From Salipiger abyssi (GTDB lineage: Bacteria; Pseudomonadota; Alphaproteobacteria; Rhodobacterales; Rhodobacteraceae), in assembly GCF_001975705.1 (NCBI RefSeq), contig NZ_CP015093.1, positions 1,550,001 to 1,614,000 of the forward strand: DNA of 64,000 nt, written 5' to 3'. The notes beneath the pieces are model-generated. The model did not search any database and had not been told where the DNA came from. It saw only the letters and a program-made list of their open reading frames with translations. Of the stretch, positions 33,907-42,682 are shown piece after piece; the stretch's first letter is position 1, and each line of letters begins with the position of its first letter. The position numbers and the translations under genes were made by a program.

Positions 33907-35295
33907 TCAATAACGGTAATGCTCGGGCTTGAACGGGCCTTCCGGCGTGACACCGATATAGGCGGCCTGCTCGGGCGAGAGCTGGGTCAGCTTCACGCCG
34001 ATGCGGTCCAGATGCAGGCGCGCGACCTTTTCATCGAGATGCTTGGGCAGGATATAGACCTTGTTCTCGTAATTCTCGCCGTTCTTCCACAGCTCGATCT
34101 GAGCGAGCGTCTGGTTGGTGAACGACGCCGACATCACAAAGGACGGGTGGCCCGTGGCGTTGCCGAGGTTCAGCAGGCGGCCTTCGGAGAGCAGGATCAG
34201 ACGCGAACCCGAGGGCATCTCGATCATGTCCACCTGGTCCTTGATATTGGTCCATTTGTGGTTCTTCAGCGCCGCGACCTGAATTTCGTTGTCGAAATGG
34301 CCGATATTGCCGACGATGGCCATGTCCTTCATCTCGCGCATATGCTCGATGCGGATCACGTCCTTGTTGCCGGTGGTGGTGATGAAAATATCGGCGCTGC
34401 CGACCACGTCTTCCAGACGCACCACCTCGAACCCGTCCATCGCCGCCTGAAGCGCGCAGATCGGGTCGGCCTCGGTCACCTTGACGCGCGCGCCGGCGCC
34501 CGCCAGCGACGCGGCCGAGCCCTTGCCCACATCGCCATAACCGCAGACCACGGCGACCTTGCCTGCCATCATCACGTCGGTGGCGCGGCGGATACCGTCG
34601 ACCAGCGATTCCTTGCAGCCGTATTTATTGTCGAATTTCGACTTGGTGACAGAGTCGTTCACATTGATCGCCGGGAACGGCAGCTGGCCGCTCTTGTGCA
34701 GATCGTAGAGACGATGCACGCCGGTGGTGGTTTCCTCGGAGACGCCCTTGATCTGGTCGCGCACCTTGGTGAACCAGCCCGGGCTCGCCTCCATCCGCTT
34801 CTTGATCTGCGCCTTGATGACCTCTTCTTCCTCCGATTGCGGCACCGGGATGATGTCTTCGCCGGCCTCGGCGCGGGCGCCCAGCAGCACGTAGAGCGTG
34901 GCGTCGCCGCCATCGTCGAGGATCATGTTGGGCCCGTCCTCGAACTGGAAGGACTTGTCGAGATAATCCCAGTGCTCCTCAAGGCTCTGGCCCTTGATCG
35001 CGAAAACCGGTGTGCCGCCCGCAGCGATGGCCGCCGCCGCGTGGTCCTGAGTGGAGAAGACGTTGCAGGAGGCCCAGCGCACATCGGCGCCCAGCGCCAC
35101 CAGCGTCTCGATCAGGCAGGCCGTCTGGATGGTCATGTGAAGCGAGCCGACAATGCGCGCGCCCTTCAGCGGCTGGTCTTCGCCGAACTCGGCGCGGCAG
35201 GCCATCAGGCCCGGCATCTCGGTTTCAGCGATATCCAGCTCTTTGCGGCCGAACTCGGCCAGCGCGATGTCTTTGACAATATAGTCCTGTGCCAT
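33907..35295 (-). CDS. ahcY: Adenosylhomocysteinase (S-adenosylhomocysteine hydrolase)
   Basis: 462 residues from the ATG at 35295 (GGAG eight bases upstream). The frame is open further but would overlap the divergent FkbM gene. It splits S-adenosylhomocysteine into adenosine and homocysteine, relieving methyltransferase inhibition. Motifs are [47 protein letters not shown] (NAD-binding) and the C-terminal KPEHYRY. It lies 2.5 kb from regA-senC/regB; ahcY also lies near the reg genes in Rhodobacter capsulatus. Ends at an intrinsic terminator. Confidence 0.97.
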   Translation of the reverse strand: MAQDYIVKDIALAEFGRKELDIAETEMPGLMACRAEFGEDQPLKGARIVGSLHMTIQTACLIETLVALGADVRWASCNVFSTQDHAAAAIAAGGTPVFAIKGQSLEEHWDYLDKSFQFEDGPNMILDDGGDATLYVLLGARAEAGEDIIPVPQSEEEEVIKAQIKKRMEASPGWFTKVRDQIKGVSEETTTGVHRLYDLHKSGQLPFPAINVNDSVTKSKFDNKYGCKESLVDGIRRATDVMMAGKVAVVCGYGDVGKGSAASLAGAGARVKVTEADPICALQAAMDGFEVVRLEDVVGSADIFITTTGNKDVIRIEHMREMKDMAIVGNIGHFDNEIQVAALKNHKWTNIKDQVDMIEMPSGSRLILLSEGRLLNLGNATGHPSFVMSASFTNQTLAQIELWKNGENYENKVYILPKHLDEKVARLHLDRIGVKLTQLSPEQAAYIGVTPEGPFKPEHYRY

Positions 35296-35411
35296 GTGCG
35301 GCGCTCCGTTCTTCCTTTTTTCGGGTTGGCTTCGGGGTAGCATCCCTTGATTTGGCAAGCAACGTGCATCAAAATATTGAGCAAATAGAACGCTAATTCG
35401 GGGTTGGAGCG

Positions 35412-36101
35412 GTGAATAATGTGGATCCGGTCGCTCCTGAAAACGAATTTGGCCGGTATTATGTGCCCCCCGGGCTCGAAGCACGGCCAGCTGCCCGCGC
35501 CGTGCTGGCTGGCGGAGTGTACGAGCCCGACACGATCCGCTTCATGCGCCAACACGCCGGCGATGGCGACATCATCCACGCGGGCACCTTCTTTGGCGAT
35601 TTCCTGCCGGCACTGTCCGCCGCGATGGCCCCGGAGCGCAGGATCTGGGCCTTCGAGCCCAATCCCGGCAACTACGAAGCCGCCTGCAAGACCATCGCCC
35701 TGAACGCTCTGGCGAACGTGACGCTGACCAATGCCGCGCTGTCCAACCGCGAGGAAACCGTGCTGTTCCGCACCCGCGACGAGGACGGCAAGAGCCTGGG
35801 CGGCCTGACGCATTTCGTCACCGAAGAGGGGCCGGGCGTCGAGCCGGTAGAGGCGGTCATGCTGGATTTCACCGTTCCGCTTGGCCGCAGGGTGACGATC
35901 CTGCAACTTGACGTGGAGGGACACGAAAAGCAGGCGCTGCGTGGCGCCTGGCATCTGATCCATCGCTGGCAGCCGATCCTGATCCTGGAAAATCTCGGAC
36001 AGGAGCGCTGGATCCAGCGCACGTTCCGTGGCCTGGGGTATCAACAGATCGGCAAGCTGCATGGCAATTTCGTCTATGCCTGCATGCCGATGACGCTCTG
36101 A
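35412..36101 (+). CDS. FkbM family methyltransferase
   Basis: 229 residues starting with GTG at 35412; a second GTG at 35421 is also possible. It is a SAM-dependent methyltransferase of the FkbM type: the SAM site is represented by [15 protein letters not shown] and [17 protein letters not shown], and the family hallmark [19 protein letters not shown] comes near residue 165. FkbM enzymes O-methylate sugars or small molecules. It is divergent from ahcY, which removes the by-product of SAM methylation; this pairing may be chance. It uses no recognised signal peptide, so it acts in the cytoplasm. Confidence 0.88.
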   Translation: MNNVDPVAPENEFGRYYVPPGLEARPAARAVLAGGVYEPDTIRFMRQHAGDGDIIHAGTFFGDFLPALSAAMAPERRIWAFEPNPGNYEAACKTIALNALANVTLTNAALSNREETVLFRTRDEDGKSLGGLTHFVTEEGPGVEPVEAVMLDFTVPLGRRVTILQLDVEGHEKQALRGAWHLIHRWQPILILENLGQERWIQRTFRGLGYQQIGKLHGNFVYACMPMTL

Positions 36102-36207
36102 CCCATCTCCGCGCGGCAGACGATCCGGGGATGCCCCGTGACGCTTGCTTCGCCCGGCGATCAAGGCGTACTCCATCGGGACACGCATTGACACTCAAGG
36201 ACCTCGC

Positions 36208-36804
36208 ATGCCCCGCCAACCCCGCGCCTGGCAACGGATGCTCTCGGGCCGCCGGCTCGACCTGCTCGACCCGACCCCGGTGGATATCGAGATCGAGGAT
36301 ATCGCCCACGGGCTTGCATTTGTCGCCCGCTGGAACGGCCAAACCGAGGGCGATTTCCCCTATTCCGTGGCCGAGCATTCGCTGCTGGTCGAGGCGCTGT
36401 TCTCGCGGCTTTGCCCCTCGGCGACACCCGCGGCCCGGCTCACCGCGCTGCTGCACGATGCACCGGAATACGTGATCGGCGACATGATCTCGCCGGTGAA
36501 GGCGGCGGTGGGCCCCAGCTATGGCGAGCTCGACAAGCGGCTCTCGGCGGCGATCCATATCCGCTTCGGCCTGCCCGCGCTGACGCCGGCGCGGCTGAAG
36601 AAACAGATCAAGAAGGCGGATCTGGTCTCGGCCTGGATGGAAGCCACGCAGATCGCGGGCTTTACCGAGGCCGAGGCGACGCGGTTCTTCGGCCGGCCCG
36701 CGCCGGAAATGATCGAGGGGCTCGACATCCATCTGCGCCCGCCGGTCGAGGTGCGCCGCGATTTCACCGCCCGCCACGCCGCCCTGCTGGAGTGCCTGCC
36801 ATGA
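36208..36804 (+). CDS. HD-domain phosphohydrolase (YfbR-like)
   Basis: 198 residues from the ATG at 36208, which has AAGGA six bases upstream. The metal-binding HD motif is visible: VAEHSLLVEALF, then LLHDAPEYVIGDMISPVK, with the distal Asp in KKADLVSAWMEA. These enzymes hydrolyse nucleoside monophosphates or related phosphate esters, similar to 5'-nucleotidase YfbR. It overlaps the following GNAT gene by ATGA, and a second GNAT gene overlaps that, so the three form one transcription unit. Confidence 0.88.
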   Translation: MPRQPRAWQRMLSGRRLDLLDPTPVDIEIEDIAHGLAFVARWNGQTEGDFPYSVAEHSLLVEALFSRLCPSATPAARLTALLHDAPEYVIGDMISPVKAAVGPSYGELDKRLSAAIHIRFGLPALTPARLKKQIKKADLVSAWMEATQIAGFTEAEATRFFGRPAPEMIEGLDIHLRPPVEVRRDFTARHAALLECLP

Positions 36805-37286
36805 CCATAACAACCCGCCGCGCCGGCCCGCTCGACGCCCGCCCGATGGCCGAACTGCTCAACGAGATCATCGAGATCGGCGGCACCACCGCGATCACCG
36901 ATCCGGTCAGCCGCGAGGATCTGCTGAGCTGGATGGAGGCCGATCCGCGCTCGATCTGGCATGTGGCCGAGGATGCGGGTGGCCAGCTCATGGGGTTCCA
37001 ATGGATCGAGCCGCACCGCGACCACGGCGCGACGGTCGGACAGATCGCCACCTTCGCGCGGACCGGCAAGACCGGGCTCGGCATCGGCTCGAAGCTTTTC
37101 GAGGCAACCAAGGCGGCGGCGCGCGCGGCAGGCTATGCCTGGATCAATGCCGAGATCCGCGCCGACAACGAGGGCGGGCTGATCTATTACCAGTCGCGCG
37201 GCTTCGAGGATTACGGGGTCATCAGGGGCTATGTGATGAGCAACGGCCAGGTCGTGGACAAGGTGCTGAAACGCTATGACCTGTGA
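36801..37286 (+). CDS. GNAT family N-acetyltransferase, first of a pair
   Basis: 161 residues. A standard GNAT fold: TTRRAGPLDARPMAELLNEI at the start, the acetyl-CoA loop TGKTGLGIGSKLFEATKA (R/Q-x-x-G-x-G/A variant), and INAEIRADNEGGLIYYQSRG then FEDYGV at the end. It starts within the HD gene stop. The next gene is a similar GNAT overlapping by 11 bases, so this looks like an old tandem duplication. Substrate unknown. Confidence 0.88.
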   Translation: MTITTRRAGPLDARPMAELLNEIIEIGGTTAITDPVSREDLLSWMEADPRSIWHVAEDAGGQLMGFQWIEPHRDHGATVGQIATFARTGKTGLGIGSKLFEATKAAARAAGYAWINAEIRADNEGGLIYYQSRGFEDYGVIRGYVMSNGQVVDKVLKRYDL

Positions 37287-37755
37287 AACGGCCCCGCTCC
37301 GCATCCGCCCGGCGACACCGGAAGACGCAACCGGCATGAGCCGTCTGCTCACCGCGATCCTGAAGGCGAAAAACAGCCCTCGCCCCTCCGCTCCCGAGGA
37401 TGTGCTGGCCCGCTACATCGAAGATCCCGACCGCATCGCCTGCACCCTGGCCGAAGCCGGCGGCGAGGTGATCGGCTTCCAGTCCCTGAAACGCGCCCGC
37501 GCTGGCAATCCTTACGGTGTGACCCCGGGATGGGGAATCATCGGCACCTATGTGGATGCAAACCACAACGGGCGCGGCATAGGCCGCCGTCTCTTCGATG
37601 TCAGCCATCGCGCCGCAATCGAGGCGGGATTGCCCGCCATCGACGCCAGTATCGGCCACGCGAATACAGGCGGGCAGGCCTATTACGAAGCGATGGGGTT
37701 CCGGAATTACGGAGAAACGCCCAGCGCCGTGATGAAGAAATTCACCCTGTCCTGA
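37276..37755 (+). CDS. GNAT family N-acetyltransferase, second of a pair
   Basis: 159 residues. It resembles the preceding protein in layout: RIRPATPEDATGMSRLLTAI, the acetyl-CoA loop NHNGRGIGRRLFDVSHRAA, and the closing segment NTGGQAYYEAMGFRNYGET. It starts 11 bases inside the previous gene. Its 3' end faces regA across a 65-base gap holding element B copy 3. Substrate unknown. Confidence 0.88.
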   Translation: MTCETAPLRIRPATPEDATGMSRLLTAILKAKNSPRPSAPEDVLARYIEDPDRIACTLAEAGGEVIGFQSLKRARAGNPYGVTPGWGIIGTYVDANHNGRGIGRRLFDVSHRAAIEAGLPAIDASIGHANTGGQAYYEAMGFRNYGETPSAVMKKFTLS

Positions 37756-37762
37756 GACCGGT

Positions 37763-37787
37763 CTTCATCTTTCGATGAAATACTCCC
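37763..37787 (+). repeat. Dispersed element B, copy 3
   Basis: CTTCATCTTTC-GATG-AAATACTCCC; one T is missing from the usual start. It lies eight bases after the second GNAT gene and before the convergent regA end. Here the spacer also lets TTCATC pair with GATGAA. Confidence 0.65.
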
Positions 37788-37820
37788 GTCGGAGACAGGC
37801 CGCTCAGGCATGGCCCGGCC

Positions 37821-38375
37821 TTACCTCGGCGAGCGTTTCGCCAGGATGCGTTGCAGCGTGCGCCGGTGCATGTTCAGCCGCCGTGCCGTCTCCGACACGT
37901 TGCGGTCGCAGAGTTCATAAACCCGCTGGATGTGCTCCCAGCGCACGCGATCGGCGCTCATCGGGTTTTCCGGCGGCGGCGGAAGCTCGTCGCCGCGCGA
38001 CAGCAGCGCGTTGGTGATGTCGGTGGCGTCGGCGGGTTTCGACAGGTAATCGGTGGCGCCGATCTTGACCGCGGCCACCGCCGTGGCGATGGCGCCATAG
38101 CCGGTCAGCACGACGATGCGGGAATCCGGCCGCCGCTCGCGCAGCACCTCGACCACGTCGAGCCCGTTGCCGTCCTCGAGCCGCAGGTCGACCACCGCAT
38201 AGGCCGGCGGGCGTGCCGTGGCGATGGCGCTACCCCCGGCCACGGAGCCGGCGGTCTCGACCTCGAAACCGCGCTTTTCCATGGCCTTGGCGAGACGCCG
38301 CAGAAACGGCTCGTCATCGTCGACAAGAAGCAGCGAGCGGTCGTCTCCCAGATCTTCGATCATCCGTTCCGACAC
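37821..38375 (-). CDS. regA: Redox response regulator RegA (PrrA/ActR)
   Basis: 184 residues starting with GTG at 38375 (GGGGGG six bases upstream). The receiver domain has LLLVDDDEPFL, phospho-acceptor Asp in VVDLRLEDGNG, and VLTGYGAIATAVAAVK and the Lys in YLSKPAD. After the four-proline hinge (ELPPPPENP) characteristic of RegA comes the Fis-type helix-turn-helix (ETARRLNMHRRTLQRILAKR). With RegB (divergent, 39165) it controls respiration, carbon and nitrogen fixation and, where present, photosynthesis genes according to quinone redox state. It lies downstream of senC, as in Rhodobacter. Confidence 0.96.
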   Translation of the reverse strand: MSERMIEDLGDDRSLLLVDDDEPFLRRLAKAMEKRGFEVETAGSVAGGSAIATARPPAYAVVDLRLEDGNGLDVVEVLRERRPDSRIVVLTGYGAIATAVAAVKIGATDYLSKPADATDITNALLSRGDELPPPPENPMSADRVRWEHIQRVYELCDRNVSETARRLNMHRRTLQRILAKRSPR

Positions 38376-38454
38376 GACTGTCCCCCCAACTGCTGTTCGA
38401 CGCTTGGATTTCGGTAATATCCTGCGGCGCGCTAGGGGTCAAATGCGCATGCGA

Positions 38455-39078
38455 TTACATGCGATCAATGAAACAGGCGGCGCGTTCGGCGAGGTCTTCG
38501 GGCGGCAGCTCGCGGCGGAAATACTCGACAAAGCCGTATTCGGGCAGCACCAGATAGGTGAAGGTCGAGTGATCGACGAGATAGAATTCGTCATCCGACG
38601 GCTGCTTCTTGTAATAGGTCCGGTAGGCCTGGCTCGCCGCCTTGACCTGCTCGGGCGAGCCGGTCAGGCCGATCATCCGCTCGTGGATATTATGGGCGAA
38701 ATCGCCCACCGCCTCCGGCGTGTCACGCTCCGGATCGATGGAGATGAAGACCGGCGTCACGCTCTTGCCCTGCGCGTCGAGAATATCGACGGCATCGGCG
38801 TTGCGCACGGTATCGAGCGGGCAGACATCCGGGCAGAAGGTATAGCCGAAATAAAGCAGCGTCGGCTCGGTGATCACATCCTTGTCGGTCACCGTCTCGC
38901 CGGCGGAATTGACCAGCTCGAACGGGCCGCCGATCTGATCGGAGCCGCCGGCGATCACCGCCGTGCGGCAGGGCGCGAAGGGATCGCTCGCCTGATCGCC
39001 GGGGCGTGTATAGAACCAGATGCCCCCGATAAGAGCGGCAAGCACGAGGGCGGAGACGGCGGCGATGGTCCAGCGCAT
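38455..39078 (-). CDS. senC: SCO1/SenC/PrrC family copper protein
   Basis: 207 residues from the ATG at 39078. It has a single N-terminal membrane anchor (TIAAVSALVLAALIGGIWFY) and a periplasmic thioredoxin-like domain with the copper-binding FCPDVCPLD and distal His (LVDHSTFTYLV). SCO proteins deliver copper to the CuA site of cytochrome c oxidase and may have thiol-reductase activity. The gene lies between regB (divergent) and regA (downstream, same strand), the usual senC position, and was proposed in Rhodobacter to modulate RegB signalling. The frame stays open upstream but the extra 23 residues precede the anchor without a ribosome site. Confidence 0.94.
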   Translation of the reverse strand: MRWTIAAVSALVLAALIGGIWFYTRPGDQASDPFAPCRTAVIAGGSDQIGGPFELVNSAGETVTDKDVITEPTLLYFGYTFCPDVCPLDTVRNADAVDILDAQGKSVTPVFISIDPERDTPEAVGDFAHNIHERMIGLTGSPEQVKAASQAYRTYYKKQPSDDEFYLVDHSTFTYLVLPEYGFVEYFRRELPPEDLAERAACFIDRM

Positions 39079-39164
39079 GCGGCGTTTTTCCCGGAGCTGA
39101 TTGCGAAAGCGGTGACGGAGACCTAACAATTGGGCCGGCAGGATCAAGTGACGAAAGCGCGCAG

Positions 39165-40559
39165 ATGAGCCAGACCGACCTGGGATTGCTGGACGAGGAC
39201 CAGCGCAGCAACTTCATCCGCCTGCGCACCATGATCCTGCTGCGCTGGGTCGCCATCGGCGGCCAGATCATCGCGATCTCGGTGGCGCAGCAGCTCTATG
39301 ATCTGCGGCTGGAGCTGGGGCTGTGCTATCTCGCCGTGGGCGTGTCGATCATCGGCAACCTCGTGGCGATGTTCATCTTCCCCGAGAACAAGCGCCTGAC
39401 CGAGAACGAAAACCTGCTCATGGTCATGTTCGACCTGTTGCAGCTCTGCTTTCTGCTGTTCCTCACCGGCGGGCTGAACAATCCGTTCACGCTGCTGGTT
39501 CTGGGGCCGGTCACCGTTTCGGCGGCGGCGCTGTCGCTGCGCTCGACCATCCTGCTCAACGTCACCGCCTTTGTGCTGATCACGGTCATGGTGTTCTTTC
39601 ACCTGCCGCTGCGCACGCTCGACGGCATCACCCTGCAACTGCCGCAGGTCTTCGTCTTTGGCCAGTGGACGGCGATCACCATCGCGCTTGTCTTCATCTC
39701 GGTCTATGCGCGCCGCATCACCCGCGAGATGAACGCCATGTCCGACGCGCTCACCGCGACGCAGATGGCACTGTCGCGGGCGCAGAAGCTCAACGATCTC
39801 GGCGGCGTGGTGGCGGCGGCGGCGCATGAGCTGGGCACGCCGCTGGCGACGATCAAGCTCACCTCCGCCGAGCTGATCGAGGATCTCGACGACCACCCGG
39901 AGCTTCAGGAAGACGCGCGGCTGATCCGCGATCAGGCCGACCGTTGCCGCGATATCCTGCGCGGTATGGGACGCGCCGGAAAGGACGATCTGCATCTGCG
40001 CCAGGCGCCGCTGACCGAGGTGATCCGCGAGGCCGCAGAACCGCATGAGAACCGCGGCAAGGAAATCCATGTGGAGGCCGGGCCGGGCCCGGAGGGCGCG
40101 CCGCTGCCGCCGCAGATCCTGCGCCGGCCCGAGATCATCCACGGGCTGCGCAACCTGATCCAGAACGCGGTGGATTTCGCCCGCAGCCAGGTCTGGGTCG
40201 AGGCGATCTGGGATGCCGGCAGCATCACCGTGCGCATCATCGACGACGGCCAGGGCTTTCCGCCGCATCTCATCGGGCGGCTCGGCGATCCGCTGATGCG
40301 CCGCCGCCGCAGCGAGAGCGACCGCCGCACACGCCCGGAATACGAGGGCATGGGGCTGGGGCTGTTCATCGCCAAGACGCTGCTGGAGCGCAGCGGCGCC
40401 GAGCTGAGCTTTGCCAATGGGGCCGACCCCTTTATCGGATCTGAAAAGGGCGCGCCCCGCGGCGCCATCGTCGAGGTCGTCTGGCCCAGCAGCAGGATCA
40501 TCGCGCCCCGCCATGCGCCCGGCACGCCGCTCGGCGAAAACCGTCCGATCGAGATCTGA
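39165..40559 (+). CDS. regB: Redox sensor histidine kinase RegB (PrrB/ActS)
   Basis: 464 residues, normal for RegB. Six membrane segments fill roughly residues 20-180. FLTGGLNNPF carries the GGxxNPF quinone-binding heptapeptide between two of them. The H-box is AAAHELGTPLATIKLTS. The redox-active cysteine region RCRDILRGMG is present. The ATPase domain follows with NLIQNAVDFA and GMGLGLFIAKTLLERSGA. It senses ubiquinone redox state and phosphorylates RegA. It is divergent from senC-regA with an 86-base gap. Confidence 0.96.
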   Translation: MSQTDLGLLDEDQRSNFIRLRTMILLRWVAIGGQIIAISVAQQLYDLRLELGLCYLAVGVSIIGNLVAMFIFPENKRLTENENLLMVMFDLLQLCFLLFLTGGLNNPFTLLVLGPVTVSAAALSLRSTILLNVTAFVLITVMVFFHLPLRTLDGITLQLPQVFVFGQWTAITIALVFISVYARRITREMNAMSDALTATQMALSRAQKLNDLGGVVAAAAHELGTPLATIKLTSAELIEDLDDHPELQEDARLIRDQADRCRDILRGMGRAGKDDLHLRQAPLTEVIREAAEPHENRGKEIHVEAGPGPEGAPLPPQILRRPEIIHGLRNLIQNAVDFARSQVWVEAIWDAGSITVRIIDDGQGFPPHLIGRLGDPLMRRRRSESDRRTRPEYEGMGLGLFIAKTLLERSGAELSFANGADPFIGSEKGAPRGAIVEVVWPSSRIIAPRHAPGTPLGENRPIEI

Positions 40560-40647
40560 TCCCGTCCGCACAGAGACCTTAACGAGAAATTAACCTTCTC
40601 CGTTCAATCATGACGGACGGGGAGAGGTAAACGGAACGGGTTATTTT

Positions 40648-42153
40648 GTGGATTTTTTAATTGCACTGGCAACCGGGATTGGGGCCGGAGGGGCGGCTTT
40701 CATCGGAGGGATGCTGATCGGGCGGGCGCCAAACGCCGCGTCACAAGCGAAACCTCCAGACACACCGCATATGGAACGTACAGAGATACTCGTCTCGGAT
40801 GGCATGCTGACCGATGCGACCTTGCAGGCCCGGCACCTGCTGGAATGCGGCCCGGCGGAACAGCTCACATGGTCCGAAATCGCCACCGCGCTGCGCCCCT
40901 TCTTCGGCCCGCTTCCCGAGGTCCAGCCAACCGAGGCGGCGGTACTGCCGGCCATAGGCGACCCCGAAACGCTACTGACACTCACGCCTGACGGAAACAG
41001 GCTGCGCCTGACCTTTATCGGCCCGCCGGCGGGTGTCGGCGAATGCCTGCGCCTGCGTGCCGATCTGCGCGAGCTGTCGCAACTCCGCCATGTGATGGCC
41101 CGCACACCCACCCCGATCTGGCAAACCGATTCCACGCGGCAGGTGGTCTGGGGCAACGCCAGTTTCGACGATCTCTGCGCGCGGGCGGAGCTGCCCGACC
41201 GCAGCACGCAACCGCTCGATATCCTTCCCGACGACAGCGAGGACATCCATGTCAGCCGCGCCAGCGCAGGTAAGCCCGGCGACGGCAGCCAGTCCTGGTA
41301 CGAGGTACAATCCTATCGCGTTCCAGAGGGGCGGCTGCATTTCGCGCAGAATATCGACGCGGTGATCCATGCCGAGGCGGCGCAGCGCAATTTCCTGCAA
41401 ACCCTCACCCGTATCTTCGCGCATCTGCCCATCGCGCTTGCCGTTTTCGACAAGGATCTGCGACTGGTCCTGTTCAACCCGGCGCTGCTCGACCTGACGA
41501 CGCTGCCGGCGGAATTCCTCAGCGGCCGGCCCAACCTGCTCAGCTTCTTCGATATGCTGCGCGAAAAGCAGATGATGCCCGAGCCCAAGAATTACCGCAG
41601 CTGGCGCGACAAGCTGAGCGAGGTCATCGCCGCCGCCAGCAGCGACCTTTATGTCGAAACCTGGAGTCTGCCCTCGGGGCTCACCTACAAGATCACCGGG
41701 CGCCCGCATCCCGATGGCGGCGTGGCCTTCCTGTTCGAGGATATCAGCGCCGAGATCTCGCTCACCCGCCGCTTCCGGCAGGAGATCGAGGTCACACAGG
41801 CGGTGCTCGACTGTCTCGACGACGCGGTGGCGGTGTTCTCGCAGCTCGGCGTCCTGTCCTTTTGCAACGACCCCTATCGCCAGCTCTGGGACAACGACCC
41901 CGACAGCAGCATCGCCGAAATCGGCATCGCCGAGGCCACCCGCGACTGGCAGGCGCGCTGCCGGCCCAGCCCGATCTGGGCGGAGCTGCGCGATTTCACC
42001 CTGACCCTGGGCGACCGCGCCGGCTGGGATGCCGAGCTGCAAACGCTCGACGGCCAGCGCCTGCTCTGCCGGGCCGAGCCGCTCAGCGGCGGGGCGACGC
42101 TGATCCGGTTCAGCCCCTGCCTCTGCCCGGCGAAAATCCCCGCCGAGGTGTAG
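40648..42153 (+). CDS. Membrane-anchored PAS-domain protein without kinase domain
   Basis: 501 residues starting with GTG at 40648. An N-terminal membrane helix (FLIALATGIGAGGAAFIGG) is followed by at least three PAS-like modules: near 145-230 (VMARTPTPIWQTDSTRQVVW), 250-370 (LPIALAVFDKDLRLVLFNPA) and 385-480 (LDCLDDAVAVFSQLGVLSFC). There is no histidine-kinase, cyclase or other output domain and the end is clean, so it is either a degenerate sensor kinase or a partner that signals through another protein. It lies 88 bases after regB and 55 bases before tsaE. Confidence 0.82.
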   Translation: MDFLIALATGIGAGGAAFIGGMLIGRAPNAASQAKPPDTPHMERTEILVSDGMLTDATLQARHLLECGPAEQLTWSEIATALRPFFGPLPEVQPTEAAVLPAIGDPETLLTLTPDGNRLRLTFIGPPAGVGECLRLRADLRELSQLRHVMARTPTPIWQTDSTRQVVWGNASFDDLCARAELPDRSTQPLDILPDDSEDIHVSRASAGKPGDGSQSWYEVQSYRVPEGRLHFAQNIDAVIHAEAAQRNFLQTLTRIFAHLPIALAVFDKDLRLVLFNPALLDLTTLPAEFLSGRPNLLSFFDMLREKQMMPEPKNYRSWRDKLSEVIAAASSDLYVETWSLPSGLTYKITGRPHPDGGVAFLFEDISAEISLTRRFRQEIEVTQAVLDCLDDAVAVFSQLGVLSFCNDPYRQLWDNDPDSSIAEIGIAEATRDWQARCRPSPIWAELRDFTLTLGDRAGWDAELQTLDGQRLLCRAEPLSGGATLIRFSPCLCPAKIPAEV

Positions 42154-42208
42154 GGCGCCGACGCCTGATCCCGCTTGCGCCGCAGCGCGCGCAGGGTATT
42201 TTCGCGCC

Positions 42209-42682
42209 ATGACATCACCCCGCGCCGCGCTGACCCTCGCCTCACCCGAAGCGACCTGCTCCCTCGCCACCCGGCTTGCCGACAGGCTGCGACCGGGCGA
42301 CGTGCTGTTGCTCTCCGGCGGTATCGGCGCCGGCAAGACACATTTCGCCCGCTGCCTGATCCAGGCGCTTCAGGACGCGCCCGAGGATGTGCCCTCGCCC
42401 ACCTTCACGCTGGTTCAGGTCTACGAGACACGCGCCGGGGAGCTCTGGCATGCGGATCTCTACCGGCTCTCCGATCCCGACCAATGCGCCGAGCTCGGTC
42501 TCACCGACGCGTTCGAGACCGCGATCTGCCTGATCGAATGGCCCGACCGGCTGGAGGATCTCGCCCCGCAAGGCGCGCTGTCGCTGGGCTTCGCCATGGA
42601 CGAGGGTGAGGATGTCAGGCAGCTTGCGCTCGACTGGACCGATCCGCGCTGGGACGAAGTGCTCGCGGGGCTGACCGCATGA
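42209..42682 (+). CDS. tsaE: tRNA threonylcarbamoyladenosine biosynthesis ATPase TsaE
   Basis: 157 residues. The P-loop is LSGGIGAGKTHFARCLI, followed by the family motifs SPTFTLVQVY and WHADLYRLSDPDQCAELGL, and LIEWPDRL near the C-terminus. It drives the TsaB-TsaD complex that makes t6A37 in tRNA (tsaD is at 25550). Its stop overlaps the start of the amgK gene. It begins the tight series tsaE-amgK-murU-addB-addA. Confidence 0.95.
   Translation: MTSPRAALTLASPEATCSLATRLADRLRPGDVLLLSGGIGAGKTHFARCLIQALQDAPEDVPSPTFTLVQVYETRAGELWHADLYRLSDPDQCAELGLTDAFETAICLIEWPDRLEDLAPQGALSLGFAMDEGEDVRQLALDWTDPRWDEVLAGLTA

Noticed and set aside
35296..35411. Possible SAM or SAH riboswitch upstream of ahcY
   Set aside because: The 116-base gap was read against remembered cores of SAM-II, SAM/SAH and SAH classes. 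No matching pseudoknot or conserved block was found. A covariance-model scan would settle it.
38515..38535. AAATACTC in senC resembling element B
   Set aside because: It lies inside the coding sequence and lacks the CTTTCATCTTTC part; a chance match.
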